Source: Macrothele yani (taxonomy: Eukaryota; Arthropoda; Arachnida; Araneae; Macrothelidae). Taken from it: a stretch of 64,000 nt of DNA. Below are positions 1 through 8,711 of this stretch, piece after piece. The position numbers and the translations under genes were made by a program. Position 1 is the stretch's first letter; each line of letters starts with the position of its first letter. The stretch lies in NCBI GenBank assembly GCA_039090855.1, contig CM077025.1, positions 98,374,489-98,438,488 of the forward strand. Direction: 5' to 3'. The notes beneath the pieces were generated by a model. That model saw nothing but the letters and a program-made list of their open reading frames with translations. It was not told the origin of the DNA and did not search any database.

Positions 1-474
1 GGCAGACATGCGCTCGGCGTGCACCCAGACTTTCCCATGCCTGGGGAACACCCCTTTGGCATGCCGACCCTATCCCCAGACTCACCCTGTCGTGCGAAAC
101 GACAAGCCGTTAGAGGTCTGGGCTCCACTCGGCCACAGGCCTCATTGACTAGGAGTGGGTTAGTTCCCAGCCGCCCGTTTAGGGTGAAGCAGGGGGCAAA
201 GAGGAGTGTTGGCAACTGGCGACAACAACACCCAGGCCACCAGAAACCTCAGCTTCCAGCATCCCCTTTTCCACCTTATGGGTCACCGCACACGGCAAAC
301 GTGCAGGCTAGTCTAGCTAACCGGCTCGGAAAAACAAAGAAAGGAACATGAAATGGAGAAGACAGGAAAGAAAACGAGAAACTAAAATCCTGAGCTGGCG
401 CATAATCACAACCTCAGCAACCTACAACTGAGGCGGGTTCATGTCAAGTGAAAAAACATAAAAAATGTGAAAAT
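1..474. other. Unassigned sequence, no gene recognised
   Basis: This GC-richer stretch contains one 110-codon open frame on the plus strand (19-351), but the protein is low in recognisable motifs, rich in Pro, Ser and Arg, and resembles no family I know. Its composition differs from the AT-rich sequence that follows. It could be the untranslated end of a LINE or LTR element entering from outside the window. I do not call it a gene. Confidence 0.4.
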
Positions 475-700
475 CATCACACATAGTACATGTTGGCTCG
501 GGTCGTGGGGACGCCATCCCCCAGCAGCTGGATGAACAGCTGTCCATTCGGTGATGTAATCGTTCAAGACGAAATGACAAAATGATCCGTCACAAGGTCA
601 GCTCGGGCCGTGGGGGCGCCGCTCCCCAAATAACTGGAAAACCAGTTATCCCCGTGCGGGGACTGGCGGAGTGAGAACAAGTTACTAAAATCATGCAATG
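475..700. repeat. Imperfect direct repeat with internal palindromes
   Basis: Two similar stretches begin near 492 and 600. Each starts with a GCTCGGGYCGTGGGG-like block followed by a clamp-like inverted repeat: CAGCTGGATGAACAGCTG in the first copy and AACTGGAAAACCAGTT in the second. The stems differ in sequence but sit at the same place in each copy, so the stem appears to be kept while the bases change. No coding capacity is seen. Confidence 0.45.
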
Positions 701-705
701 CATTG

Positions 706-1100
706 ATTATGATACGCTTTCAAACATACCAGGAGTCATTACTCAACTACATGTATTACTCAAGTTATGAGGATAATGGCTGTGGTATAAATCTCGCTCC
801 TGTGCCATGACCTTTAACCCCATTTCGATGATATTCAACAGAACCAGTTCAGTAAAGCTCCAGAACAACACGATAAAGTTTTGTCGCAATCGAAGCAATT
901 TTACGTAAGTTATGACTCATAAGGGCGATGGAATGGATCCCGCTCCTACGTCCTGACCCTTGACCCCATTTCGCCCATTTTCAAAAGGATTCCTCCCCAG
1001 TTTGTCCCCCACCACATACTGAATTTTCATCGAAATCGAACCATTTTTACGCGAGGTATCGTGCGGACAGACAGACAAAGCTGCATCATATACACTTCTT
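706..1100. repeat. Repeat remnant ending in a GACAGACAGACAAA tail
   Basis: Two related blocks of about 150 bases lie in tandem (about 775-910 and 910-1065). Both contain CGCTCCT followed by TGACC and ACCCCATTTCG, and end in an ATCGAANNATTTTTACG-like segment. The second is followed by GACAGACAGACAAA at 1067-1080. Blocks ending this way are common as the non-coding ends of arthropod retroelements, but I cannot name the family. No open frame is present. Confidence 0.45.
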
Positions 1101-1630
1101 CAACCTACGGTTGGAAAGCGTAAAAAAGCAACAGACCCTATGATTAGATACGGTGGGCTCTATCGGTAGGGCAGATAAACACTGTTCTGTTTGCATGTCA
1201 TAGTTTGCCTAATCGACGTTTCCTAAATTTTCATGATCCTAATTAGCAGGACACAAGATCAAAGTAAGTTGGGACCAGTAAATTCTTCTTCCAGTTAGTA
1301 CGGAAATAAATGGTCGAAAAATAATTTTCGACACCTGTATCTACTAGATTGGAAAGTACTCGCACAACGGGGAGGTCAGAAAGTCCTTAACAGAAACCTG
1401 AAAAAAAAAAAACCTTCTCCAGCATCTATGCAAAGTTGCAGACGTCTACGCCAATTATGGAATGCTTAACCCGTCTTTGGTCGCTGCATGTTGAGCAACG
1501 CCAGTGGTCGCACGCTACAGCTTTTCTCACACGAACTTTTTTCAATGTTTTAACTAATCTACTCAATAATAACACTTCAGAATTCTTTCTTCGAAAGAAA
1601 CATAGTTTGTGAAAATAGGAATTTATCGGC
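1101..1630. other. No feature recognised
   Basis: AT-rich sequence with short A-runs (for example near 1400) and no open frame, inverted repeat or family resemblance that I can support. Confidence 0.5.
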
Positions 1631-1697
1631 GACGATTCGAATACGCGTCTCCTCGCTCCGGATTGAGTTGTTCTACCCGACTAAGCTACACCAACGG
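1628..1697 (-). repeat. tRNA-like remnant (Pol III head)
   Basis: Read on the minus strand this 70-base stretch has tRNA geometry. A seven-base acceptor GTTGGTG can pair with a 3' CGCCGAT if G-T pairs are allowed, a box A-like TAGCTTAGTCGGG follows, a loop containing TCCGGA sits in the middle, and a degenerate box B, ATTCGAATC, is near the 3' end. The T-stem is shifted and the box B G is missing, so a working tRNA is unlikely; a SINE head or tRNA pseudogene fits better. The middle resembles the tRNA-like unit at 54020-54091. Confidence 0.5.
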
Positions 1698-1915
1698 AAT
1701 ATATGGCTGCAGATTTGTTCCCTTGAGAAGTGCTTGACCTCTGTAGTGCATCGCGTCATTTCCTTTCAATTTCATTTCCTCTTAATTTCTTTTACGAAGC
1801 TAAGAAAGAATTTTCATTAATTCCAGACGATGTGTAGAGCAAACACCACGCATTTTTCAAAGAACCTGATAGCCAGTAGATCCGATTTCCACAGTAACAC
1901 TTTTAAAAATTGGTA

Positions 1916-1923
1916 CTTAGAAA
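1916..1923. repeat. Left 8-bp target-site duplication of foldback element
   Basis: CTTAGAAA here is repeated exactly at 11864-11871, directly outside the other inverted arm of the foldback element. Confidence 0.6.
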
Positions 1924-2149
1924 GATTACGTGCGGGAAGCGACCGTGTGCCAAGCGACCCTGTGGAAAATCCTGCGCGAAGCGATCCTGTTATGTTTTAT
2001 CGTGGGCGAAGAAACCCTGCTAATCGAATCATTTTACTTATGTATATATAAAGAGAGAAATCGTAGTCAAATTATTTATTTACATCTAATTAATCAATTA
2101 CTTACATCAAGTTTTTTATAATAAATACAAGTCTTTAATATCATTTTAT

Positions 2150-2552
2150 ATGTATATATACATACAAATCCTAGTCAAATTATTTACATCATTAATTAAG
2201 TACCTACATCTGAATTTTGTAGCTTTTGCACTTAGTCCAACTTGGTAACAGAGCTTAATGCTTTCAGGCATTTTTTAAGAACTTTAGAATTTCCAAATTC
2301 CCCCATGATATTGCGAATGCGTTCGTCTACTTGTATATGCATTTTCTTCCTTTTTGGACCAAGTTCACCGTAATTCTTTTAATTGTTGTTTGTGCATCAC
2401 ACGTCGAATTTGGAAATTCTAAAGACATTAAAAAATGCCTTAAAGCATTACACTATGTTACCAAGTTGGACTAAAGCTACAAAATTCAGAAGATGTAAGT
2501 ACTCAATGAATTAGACATAAATAATTTCACTACGATTTGTATATATATATAT
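2150..2552. mobile_element. Foldback MITE with 150-bp arms
   Basis: The arm 2150-2300 is repeated inverted at 2405-2552, separated by a unique loop of about 104 bases. Matching landmarks include AGTCCAACTTGGTAAC / GTTACCAAGTTGGACT and GAATTTCCAAATTC / GAATTTGGAAATTC. Both outer ends are TA runs. There is no coding capacity, as expected for a MITE. A partial extra copy of the left arm start lies at about 2062-2130. The right end merges into the TA run next to the RTE tail at 2553. Confidence 0.7.
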
Positions 2553-2798
2553 CATCATCATCATCCTCATTGTCAACCATTATCAATCCACTGCTGGACG
2601 AAGGTCTCCCAAGTTTCCTCCACAACGGTCTGCCTTGTGCCAGTCTCCTCCATGTTACTCCAACATACTTTCGAATTTCATCCACCCATCTCCCATGTGG
2701 TCTTCTTCTGGGTCTTTTCCTGTCCCTTGGAATCCAATCTAAAATTTCGGCTGTCCATCGATGATCTGTCCTTCTGGCAGTATGTCCAGCCCATTGCT
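2553..2798 (-). pseudogene. RTE LINE copy A, 3' end (detached part)
   Basis: Minus-strand 3' end of RTE copy A: the last part of the RT polyprotein (the region with GHTARRTDHRW and RPRRRPHGRWVDEIRK-like residues in sister copies), the stop codon and the CATCATCATCATCC tail, which is the complement of the RTE (TGA)n tail. It was separated from the rest of copy A (5758-8683) by the Tx1-type insertion 2799-5757. The bases CCATTGC occur on both sides of the insertion. Confidence 0.85.
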
Positions 2799-3010
2799 CG
2801 TTCGTGACAGACGTAGTGTTGGTGGCTCCAATATTTTATGCATTTTAGTGTGGAATAGCTCGTCCCTCACTCACCTGTTGCGTGGCCCGGCTGTCTAAAG
2901 GTACTGTGTACGTTTTGAGCTACTTTTCTAGCGTTCTCATCCTCATATTAGTTCATATTCATCCGTTTTCTTATCGTTTGCTCGTTTGTTTACGTTTGGA
3001 AGCTGCCAAC

Positions 3011-5001
3011 ATGGCGGCTTCCGGTATTTCCTTATCATCTATGAGCGTGGCGGATGCACGTCACGTCACACTTCCCACGTCCATGGAAGTTAACATACTC
3101 TCGTCCTCAGATGTGTCTGCTCAGATGCCTTCCCAGCTTTCTAGTACCCCTGCACCGGTGCCTTCACTGGACTTGGCTGCGCTTTCTTCTTCAGCTCCTG
3201 CATCTGCCTCGGTGCCCTCCCTGGGTACTACTGATTCTACTGCCTTGCCTTCGGCCTGTGCTTCTCTTCCCTCACAGCCTTCTGTGCCTGCCGGATCCGA
3301 ACAGACTTCTCTTCCGAGGATGGCCTTTGCCTCTAAAGTGCAACGAGGCGATACTTCTACGTCCGATTCATCTCAACCAGATGGTCTTTTGCAAGCAACA
3401 CCTATTATTCAGGTATCCAACCACAAGGTGAAGGTAACGATAGATGACAATTCGCAGATTGGCCGTGAGTTCCATAACCTCCTGGATAGAGGTGTGCTCT
3501 TTCATGCTTTACCAAATACTCCATTGCCACGCTACATGGAAGCCCTCTCTGTACATGTGTCGTCTGCGTCCATTGCAGGAATTTCCCGTACTCCTCGGGG
3601 TATTTCGGTACAGTTCAATCACAAGGAGGATGCTGACTTTTTTCTTGCAAACGGACTTTCGATTGGGACAAACCATCTCATCCCGTCGCCTCTTTCCAAG
3701 CGACCGGTGAACATCACGTTCTATCCTGTTCCACAGGAAGTGCCTGATACTGCACTTCCTCTCCTTGTCAGTCATGTTTGTAAAATTGTTGGCAAGGTCC
3801 GTCGCCTCTCTGACGCTCCCCGCGGAACTCGATTTGCACATGCTACCGGACCTCGCCGTCAGTTATTGGTCGTCTTTCCCACCGAGAAAGCCTTGGCGGA
3901 TTGCCCTACAGAAGCTACTGTTGAAATTGGCGCACGAACGTACAGTTTCAAGATTTTCACTGCTCACTATTGTACACACTGTTTAACACAGAATCATACC
4001 ACTGCCTCCTGTGACCGCGTTCGACGTGGACGTTCATCAAGTTCGCATCCCACTGCTGACCACATTGGTCTTTCTACTATCCCCACTACCGGTAGTTTGC
4101 CTGACGCGAATTCTTCGTTTCTCCGTCAGAAGAACATTTCCGTCACGGACAATGCTGCCTTTCCTCCTCTCCCGACCCGTACGATTGGGCATCCACCTTC
4201 AAGATTGACAGAGTTGCCTTCGACTACAGATGTGTCTACAGCGGAGTGTTCCGATCCGGGTGTGTTGAGTGGTAGTTTGTCAGATCAGCCGTCTGGCTCT
4301 TCTCCTAGCCTCTCGGATATCGGATCTCCATTTACAACCTTATCTACCATACCCTTGTTGCAACATCTTCCTGAAGCCTCGGCTGTTGTACCAGTCTCCA
4401 CTAAGGCAGCTCAGCTACGTACTGCTTCTTCGGCGACGGTCGTTTCCTCGTCTCCTGACTTGCGAAATGAGCCTGATCCACTAATGGATACATCCGCTTC
4501 AGCTTCTTCTTCGAAGCGGATTGGAACTTCCAAAGGCGCTGTAAAACAGAAAAAGTTAAAACAACTTTCTGTGCCACATTCTGAGGATTCATCTAGTGTT
4601 CCCGGGGTTTCCGGTTCCGGTGTTTCTCCACCTGATGGTTCTTCAAACAGTATGCTTCTCCGCTCAGGTCCTGTCAATCCTCTCTCTGATGCTGAGGTTC
4701 TACAGGCCGTTGATACGTTTCCTCCAGTTCCTGGACCACTGTCCAGACAGCAACTTTTACGTCTTTTTCAACCTGCACGTACGATTGCTGGATCTGAAGA
4801 ATTCCTTCACTCACCTGATCTGGACCTGTAGGCAGCGGTAACGCAATTCGAAGCTTATGTGTCACTTTTTAAATCTCTGTGTGCCACCGATCCTCGGTAT
4901 CAGCCTTTCTTGAGACGTTACACGCGCCGTGTCGCCTCCTTGAAGGAGCTCGTTGAGAAGCATATATGTGATACCTTCTATCCTTTTACCGATGACCTTT
5001 A
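3011..5001 (+). pseudogene. LINE ORF1 protein with CCHC knuckle, one internal amber codon
   Basis: ORF1 nucleic-acid-binding protein of the Tx1-type element. I place the start at ATG 3011 because it sits in a good Kozak context (AACATGGCG); the frame is open upstream to 2882 without an ATG. A Ser/Pro/Ala-rich N-terminus (about 110 residues) is followed by a conserved domain, then CTHCLTQNHTTASC at 3971-4012, a C-x2-C-x4-H-x4-C zinc knuckle, then another Ser-rich linker. The frame stops at TAG 4829-4831 but continues in the same frame to a second TAG at 4999-5001. The segment beyond the first stop aligns with the C-terminus of the ORF1 at 12425-14086, so the first TAG is probably a nonsense mutation. 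About 606 residues before it, 662 in all. Confidence 0.8.
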
Positions 5002-5029
5002 GCTCTCTTCCTCACACCGATTACTTTTT

Positions 5030-5120
5030 GTTCTCTCAATGCTAGGGGATTTGCAAACCCGTTCGCAGATGCCCTGGTTTTGCAGACTTAGTACATGTTG
5101 ATTCTGATGTTTTCATTGTG
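5030..5120 (+). pseudogene. Remnant of ORF2 endonuclease N-terminus
   Basis: The bases around CTAGGGGATTTGCAAACCCG encode, across small frameshifts, a segment like RGFANPFADALV. This aligns with RGFASPFSNALV at the start of ORF2 in the longer Tx1-type element (near 14160-14195). Homology ends near 5120, where 3' untranslated sequence begins, marking the junction of the ORF2 deletion. Confidence 0.6.
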
Positions 5121-5757
5121 TGTTTTTACTGTGATTCACAAGTAATGTATTGTAAATTTGCTTTATTTGTGTGTAAATTTGCTTTATTTGCTTTATTTAA
5201 TGTATTGTAAATTTGCTTTATTTTAAAGTTGCGATAATTGGGTGTTTTTGCTGTGTTTTCACAACTAATCGGTCTCGTTACTTGTGTGATCTCCTCATTA
5301 TCTCAGTATCATTATCTTATCTGTTCTTTCCTGAATTTGTGCCTGTTTTTTAAATTACCTATAATTGTGAGTGTTTGCTGTGTTAGTGCTTTCCTCTATC
5401 GCGGATTATTATAGGGGTACGTTTGTTACCTTTGTTATTTTTATAAAGTTGCTGAGGTACTCAATGTTGTTTTGCGCTCTAACCACATTTCAGTTCCGTT
5501 CGGTTGATTTATCATAGCATAGTACATTTCATGCATTTGTGCACATGTGTTATAGTGTTTGACATGCCGTTAGGGCATTCATTGTTCGTGTGCATATTCA
5601 TTTCCTTTCTGTGTAACGTTGTGCTGCATCGTGGATATACTGACTTTCCGCACTGTTGTTTTCTGTACTGCAGCTTTTAATGAATCTATTATGTGTGTAT
5701 TTCGTTATAGCAATAAACTAGGTACCACTATGGTACCCACAGTTACCAATACCAATA
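5121..5757 (+). other. 3' untranslated region of the ORF1-only LINE
   Basis: T-rich sequence with two or three repeats of GTATTGTAAATTTGCTTTATTT near 5144-5225 and no open frame. It contains AATAAA near 5710 and ends in CAATACCAATACC just before the TSD. It is not visibly similar to the 3' region of the longer Tx1-type copy, so the two belong to different subfamilies. Confidence 0.6.
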
Positions 5758-7337
5758 CCATTGCCATTTCAGGGATTTAACTCTGATCATGATGTCTTCC
5801 ACTCTTGTCATTTTTCGGATCCACGAGTTCCTCTTCTTATCTCTCCTGGTTACACCAAGCATGCACCTCTCCATGCCGCTTTGAGTTGTCTGCAGCCTTT
5901 GTATGTCTCTTTTAGTTAAGGTCCACGTCTCTGCACCATACATAAGCACTGGAAGGATGCATTGATCAAACACTTTTCTTTTAAGACATAATGGCATATT
6001 GCTCTTGAAAATTATGCTGTTTCTTCCAAAAGCTCTCCAGGCAAGTTTTGTACGCCGATTAATTTCTTCATCAATGTGACCCTCACTTGATATCTGCTGT
6101 CCAAGATAAACGTACGTGTCTGTTATCTCCAGCTTTTCTCCATCAATCGATAAATCTTCATTTCTTGTAAAAGCATTGAACATCACTTTTGTCTTCTGAA
6201 AGTTCATTTTTAATCCCACTTCTTTACTCTTGTCAGCAAGTTCCTGAATCATACTCTGCAGCTCTGATGGGGTAGTTGCAAAAATGACTACGTCATCAGC
6301 AAAACGAAGGTGGGTTAGATAATCTCCATTAATCTTTATCCCCTTGTTTTCCCAGCTCAGTGACTGAAAAACACCCTCCAATGTGGCATTAAAGAGCTTC
6401 GGAGATATGGTGTCACCTTGTCTCACTCCCTTTCCAATTTTTATGTGTGTTGTATTTTCAAACAGCCTAATCTTTGCACTTGCATTTTCATAGATGTTAT
6501 TAATAATATTAATGTATGCATCTTCAATACCGCAGGTTTTCAGAGCCATTGTAACTGCTGATGGTTTCACCGAATCAAAGGCTTTTTCATAATCGATAAA
6601 AGCCATGCACAATGGAAGTTCATATTCCCTCGCTCTTTCAATTAGTTCTCTCAGTACGTGGATATGATCTATTGTGCTGTAGCCACTCCTGAATCCAGCT
6701 TGTTCTCTCGGTTGAGCCATGTCCAGTGTTACCTTCAAGCGGTGTGAAAGAACTACTGATAGGAGGCTGATAGGTCTGTAGCTTCCGAGATCCTCAATGT
6801 CACCTTTCTTATGTAGCAGGATCATTGTAGCGGAGGTCGAATCCTTAGGAATCTTTCTTCATTAAGGCATCGAGTGAAAATTTGGGCGAGTACTGTTTCG
6901 ATTTCTCCACTTGCTTCTTGTATGATGTCTACAGTAATTCCATCTTCTCCTGGAGCTTTCCCCCGCTTCATGTTCTTGATTGCATGTGCAACTTCTGCTG
7001 GAAGGACTGGAGGAACTCTGGTACTGCTATCTTTCATGATGTCTGGAGTGCATGTATCATCCCTTTCATATAATTTGGAGTAGAAATCTTTCACTCTTGT
7101 CAAAATTTCGCCTCTATTTCTTGTTACAGAACCATCTTCTTTTCTCAGTGCCATAATCTGTTTTCTTCCCTTACTGAGATGTCCCTTTGCTATCTTTAGG
7201 CTTTGGTTGTTTTCAATTGCTTTCCTCACTAGTTCACAGTTGAATTTTCTTACGTCTTCAGTGATACTTTTTCTTACTGTCTTGCATAGCTCTATATATT
7301 CCACTTTGGAAGTCACATCTTCTTTAGTTGTCCTCAT
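5758..7337 (-). pseudogene. RTE reverse transcriptase, copy A (broken)
   Basis: Begins at ATG 7337, overlapping the endonuclease stop. The first 171 codons reach AHAIKNMKRGKAPGEDGI, the RT fingers region. A frameshift near 6825-6840 passes to the next frame, which holds HKKGDIEDLGSYRPISL, AFIDYEKAFDSV (motif A), GVRQGDTISPK (motif B) and RFADDVVIF (motif C, catalytic Asp pair intact). A 21-base in-frame deletion removes residues YKIFTK-like after SLLSV. The C-terminus is cut by the Tx1-type insertion at 5757. Confidence 0.85.
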
Positions 7338-8476
7338 CTCTCTTCTTTTTGCATCAACATTTTCGTTTTTCCTGATAATATGTTTACATGCAACTTGTTC
7401 TTAGACCCAGCTAATTTTGTTGCTGTTTCCATAAGAGCTTTGGTTACTTTTCTGTTAACTTCAGAGATGTCCACTTCTTCCGATGTTAGGCCTTCTAAAG
7501 CAGAGAATCTGTTCTTCAGTTCCAACTTGAAGGTATTATGGTGTTTTTTAAGGTTGGTTATGTCAATAGATTTTGTTTGTCTTATGAGCTTGCCACGTTC
7601 ACGTTTAGTGTTGAGGTGCACCTTACATCTCACCAATCTATGGTCACTACCTGTGTTGAACTTGTTTAGCACACTGCAGTCTTCTATGACGAATTTTTTG
7701 TTACACATAATAAAATCAATTTCACTTGTCGTCCCATTTGGATGTCTACATGTGCATTTCCGGTGTGGCTTTTTCTTGAAGAAGGAGTTCAAGATGAAAA
7801 ACCCTTCTGCCTCTGCAAACTCAGCGAGAGTATTTCCACGCTGGTTTCTGTTGCCGTGACCGAATTTACCTACTGAAGTTTCATTCTGTTGCCGTTGCCC
7901 TATTTTTGCATTAAAATCTCCCATAATTATTTTCAAGTGCTGCTTACCTTTATTATTTAGATGACAAATTTCCTCATAAAATTCTTCAATTTCTTCTTCA
8001 GGATGACTTGTGGTGGGTGCATAAGTTTGAATAATCTGAGCCTGGTATCTTTTCGAGAGTTGGATAACAAGTCGTGCAGCTCTGTCAGAGGAACTTTCAA
8101 CTTCTACAACTTTATCCTTCAGTTTCTTGTTTATTATAAATCCAACACCACTAGTTCTGCCAGTATCTGTCCCACGATAGTAGAAGAGATGTCCACTTTT
8201 CAGTTCGATGAGATCTTCTCCTTTTCTCCTTACCTCACTTAGCCCCGCGATGTCCCACTTGACCCTTTGTAGTTCCTCTTCCAATTCAAGAAGCCTTGAA
8301 TCAGAAGATAGGGAGCGTCCATTATACGTAGCCAAGGTCAGCATCAGATGGCAGCCTAGTCCGGTCCTCCGGGGATTTTTAGCACCCTCTGCCTTCATGT
8401 CGCACTGGCCTCCGCCTTGGCCAGGTACATTCCAGCTGCCGGAGACTGAGGGCCAAGATTTAAGTTGTGGAATCAT
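7334..8476 (-). CDS. RTE endonuclease (AP-type), copy A
   Basis: 380-codon frame beginning with ATG at 8476. The domain is an apurinic-like endonuclease that nicks target DNA for target-primed reverse transcription. Visible motifs are LATYNGRSL near the start, GLSEVRRKGE, QTYAPTTSHPEEE, the catalytic-type IMGDFNAKIG, and SDHRLV near residue 270-280. The frame ends at TGA 7334-7336 because an A-run has five A's; copies B and C have six and read straight into the reverse transcriptase. The stop overlaps the ATG of the next frame as ATGA (7334-7337). Confidence 0.85.
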   Translation of the reverse strand: MIPQLKSWPSVSGSWNVPGQGGGQCDMKAEGAKNPRRTGLGCHLMLTLATYNGRSLSSDSRLLELEEELQRVKWDIAGLSEVRRKGEDLIELKSGHLFYYRGTDTGRTSGVGFIINKKLKDKVVEVESSSDRAARLVIQLSKRYQAQIIQTYAPTTSHPEEEIEEFYEEICHLNNKGKQHLKIIMGDFNAKIGQRQQNETSVGKFGHGNRNQRGNTLAEFAEAEGFFILNSFFKKKPHRKCTCRHPNGTTSEIDFIMCNKKFVIEDCSVLNKFNTGSDHRLVRCKVHLNTKRERGKLIRQTKSIDITNLKKHHNTFKLELKNRFSALEGLTSEEVDISEVNRKVTKALMETATKLAGSKNKLHVNILSGKTKMLMQKEER

Positions 8477-8683
8477 TTTGGAGGGGTTTGGCTATAACTC
8501 ACCACGCTGGCCAAGCGGGTTGGTGAGTATGGGATAGAATTTCGTCTAATCCCGATGGTATAGTTATACCGCTATTGGCGGTCGTCAGAGCCCCTTTAGT
8601 GGGAACAGGATGCACCACGAGAAGGCGGGGTTGACATTTGTCAAGGAGAGGCTGTGATGATACACATCACCTGACCTTACATC

Positions 8684-8711
8684 TATATATATATATATAT
8701 ATATATATATA
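8684..8711. repeat. (TA)n microsatellite between head-to-head RTE copies
   Basis: About 14 TA units lie exactly between the 5' ends of RTE copies A (minus) and B (plus). I read it as the central TA run of the enclosing foldback element, used as an insertion target. Confidence 0.85.

Larger units (their letters stand above)
2799..5757 (+). mobile_element. Tx1-type LINE derivative, ORF1 only (HAL1-like)
   Basis: An insertion of about 2.96 kb into RTE copy A, flanked by a CCATTGC duplication (ending at 2798 on the left, starting about 5758 on the right). It contains a 5' untranslated part, a long ORF1 with a CCHC zinc knuckle, about 30 codons homologous to the start of an ORF2 endonuclease (near 5035-5120), and then directly a T-rich 3' untranslated region ending in short ACCAAT repeats. 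The endonuclease body, reverse transcriptase and C-terminal zinc domain are absent. The layout resembles half-L1 elements, which keep ORF1 and depend on ORF2 of a relative. Confidence 0.8.
5758..8683 (-). mobile_element. RTE LINE copy A, main part
   Basis: Minus-strand RTE-clade retrotransposon, 5' end at about 8683 next to a TA run, 3' end continued at 2553-2798 beyond the Tx1-type insertion. It has about 205 bases of 5' untranslated sequence, an AP-like endonuclease and a reverse transcriptase. Sister copies lie at 8712-11700, 48702-50728 and 57160-60343. The full element ends in (TGA)n, a typical RTE feature. Confidence 0.9.

Noticed and set aside
19..351. 110-codon frame as a host gene exon
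   Set aside because: No start context, splice pattern or domain; the composition matches repeat debris.
6874..8537. Several plus-strand open frames opposite the RTE copy A genes
   Set aside because: They are antisense shadows of the endonuclease and RT frames and recur opposite every RTE copy.
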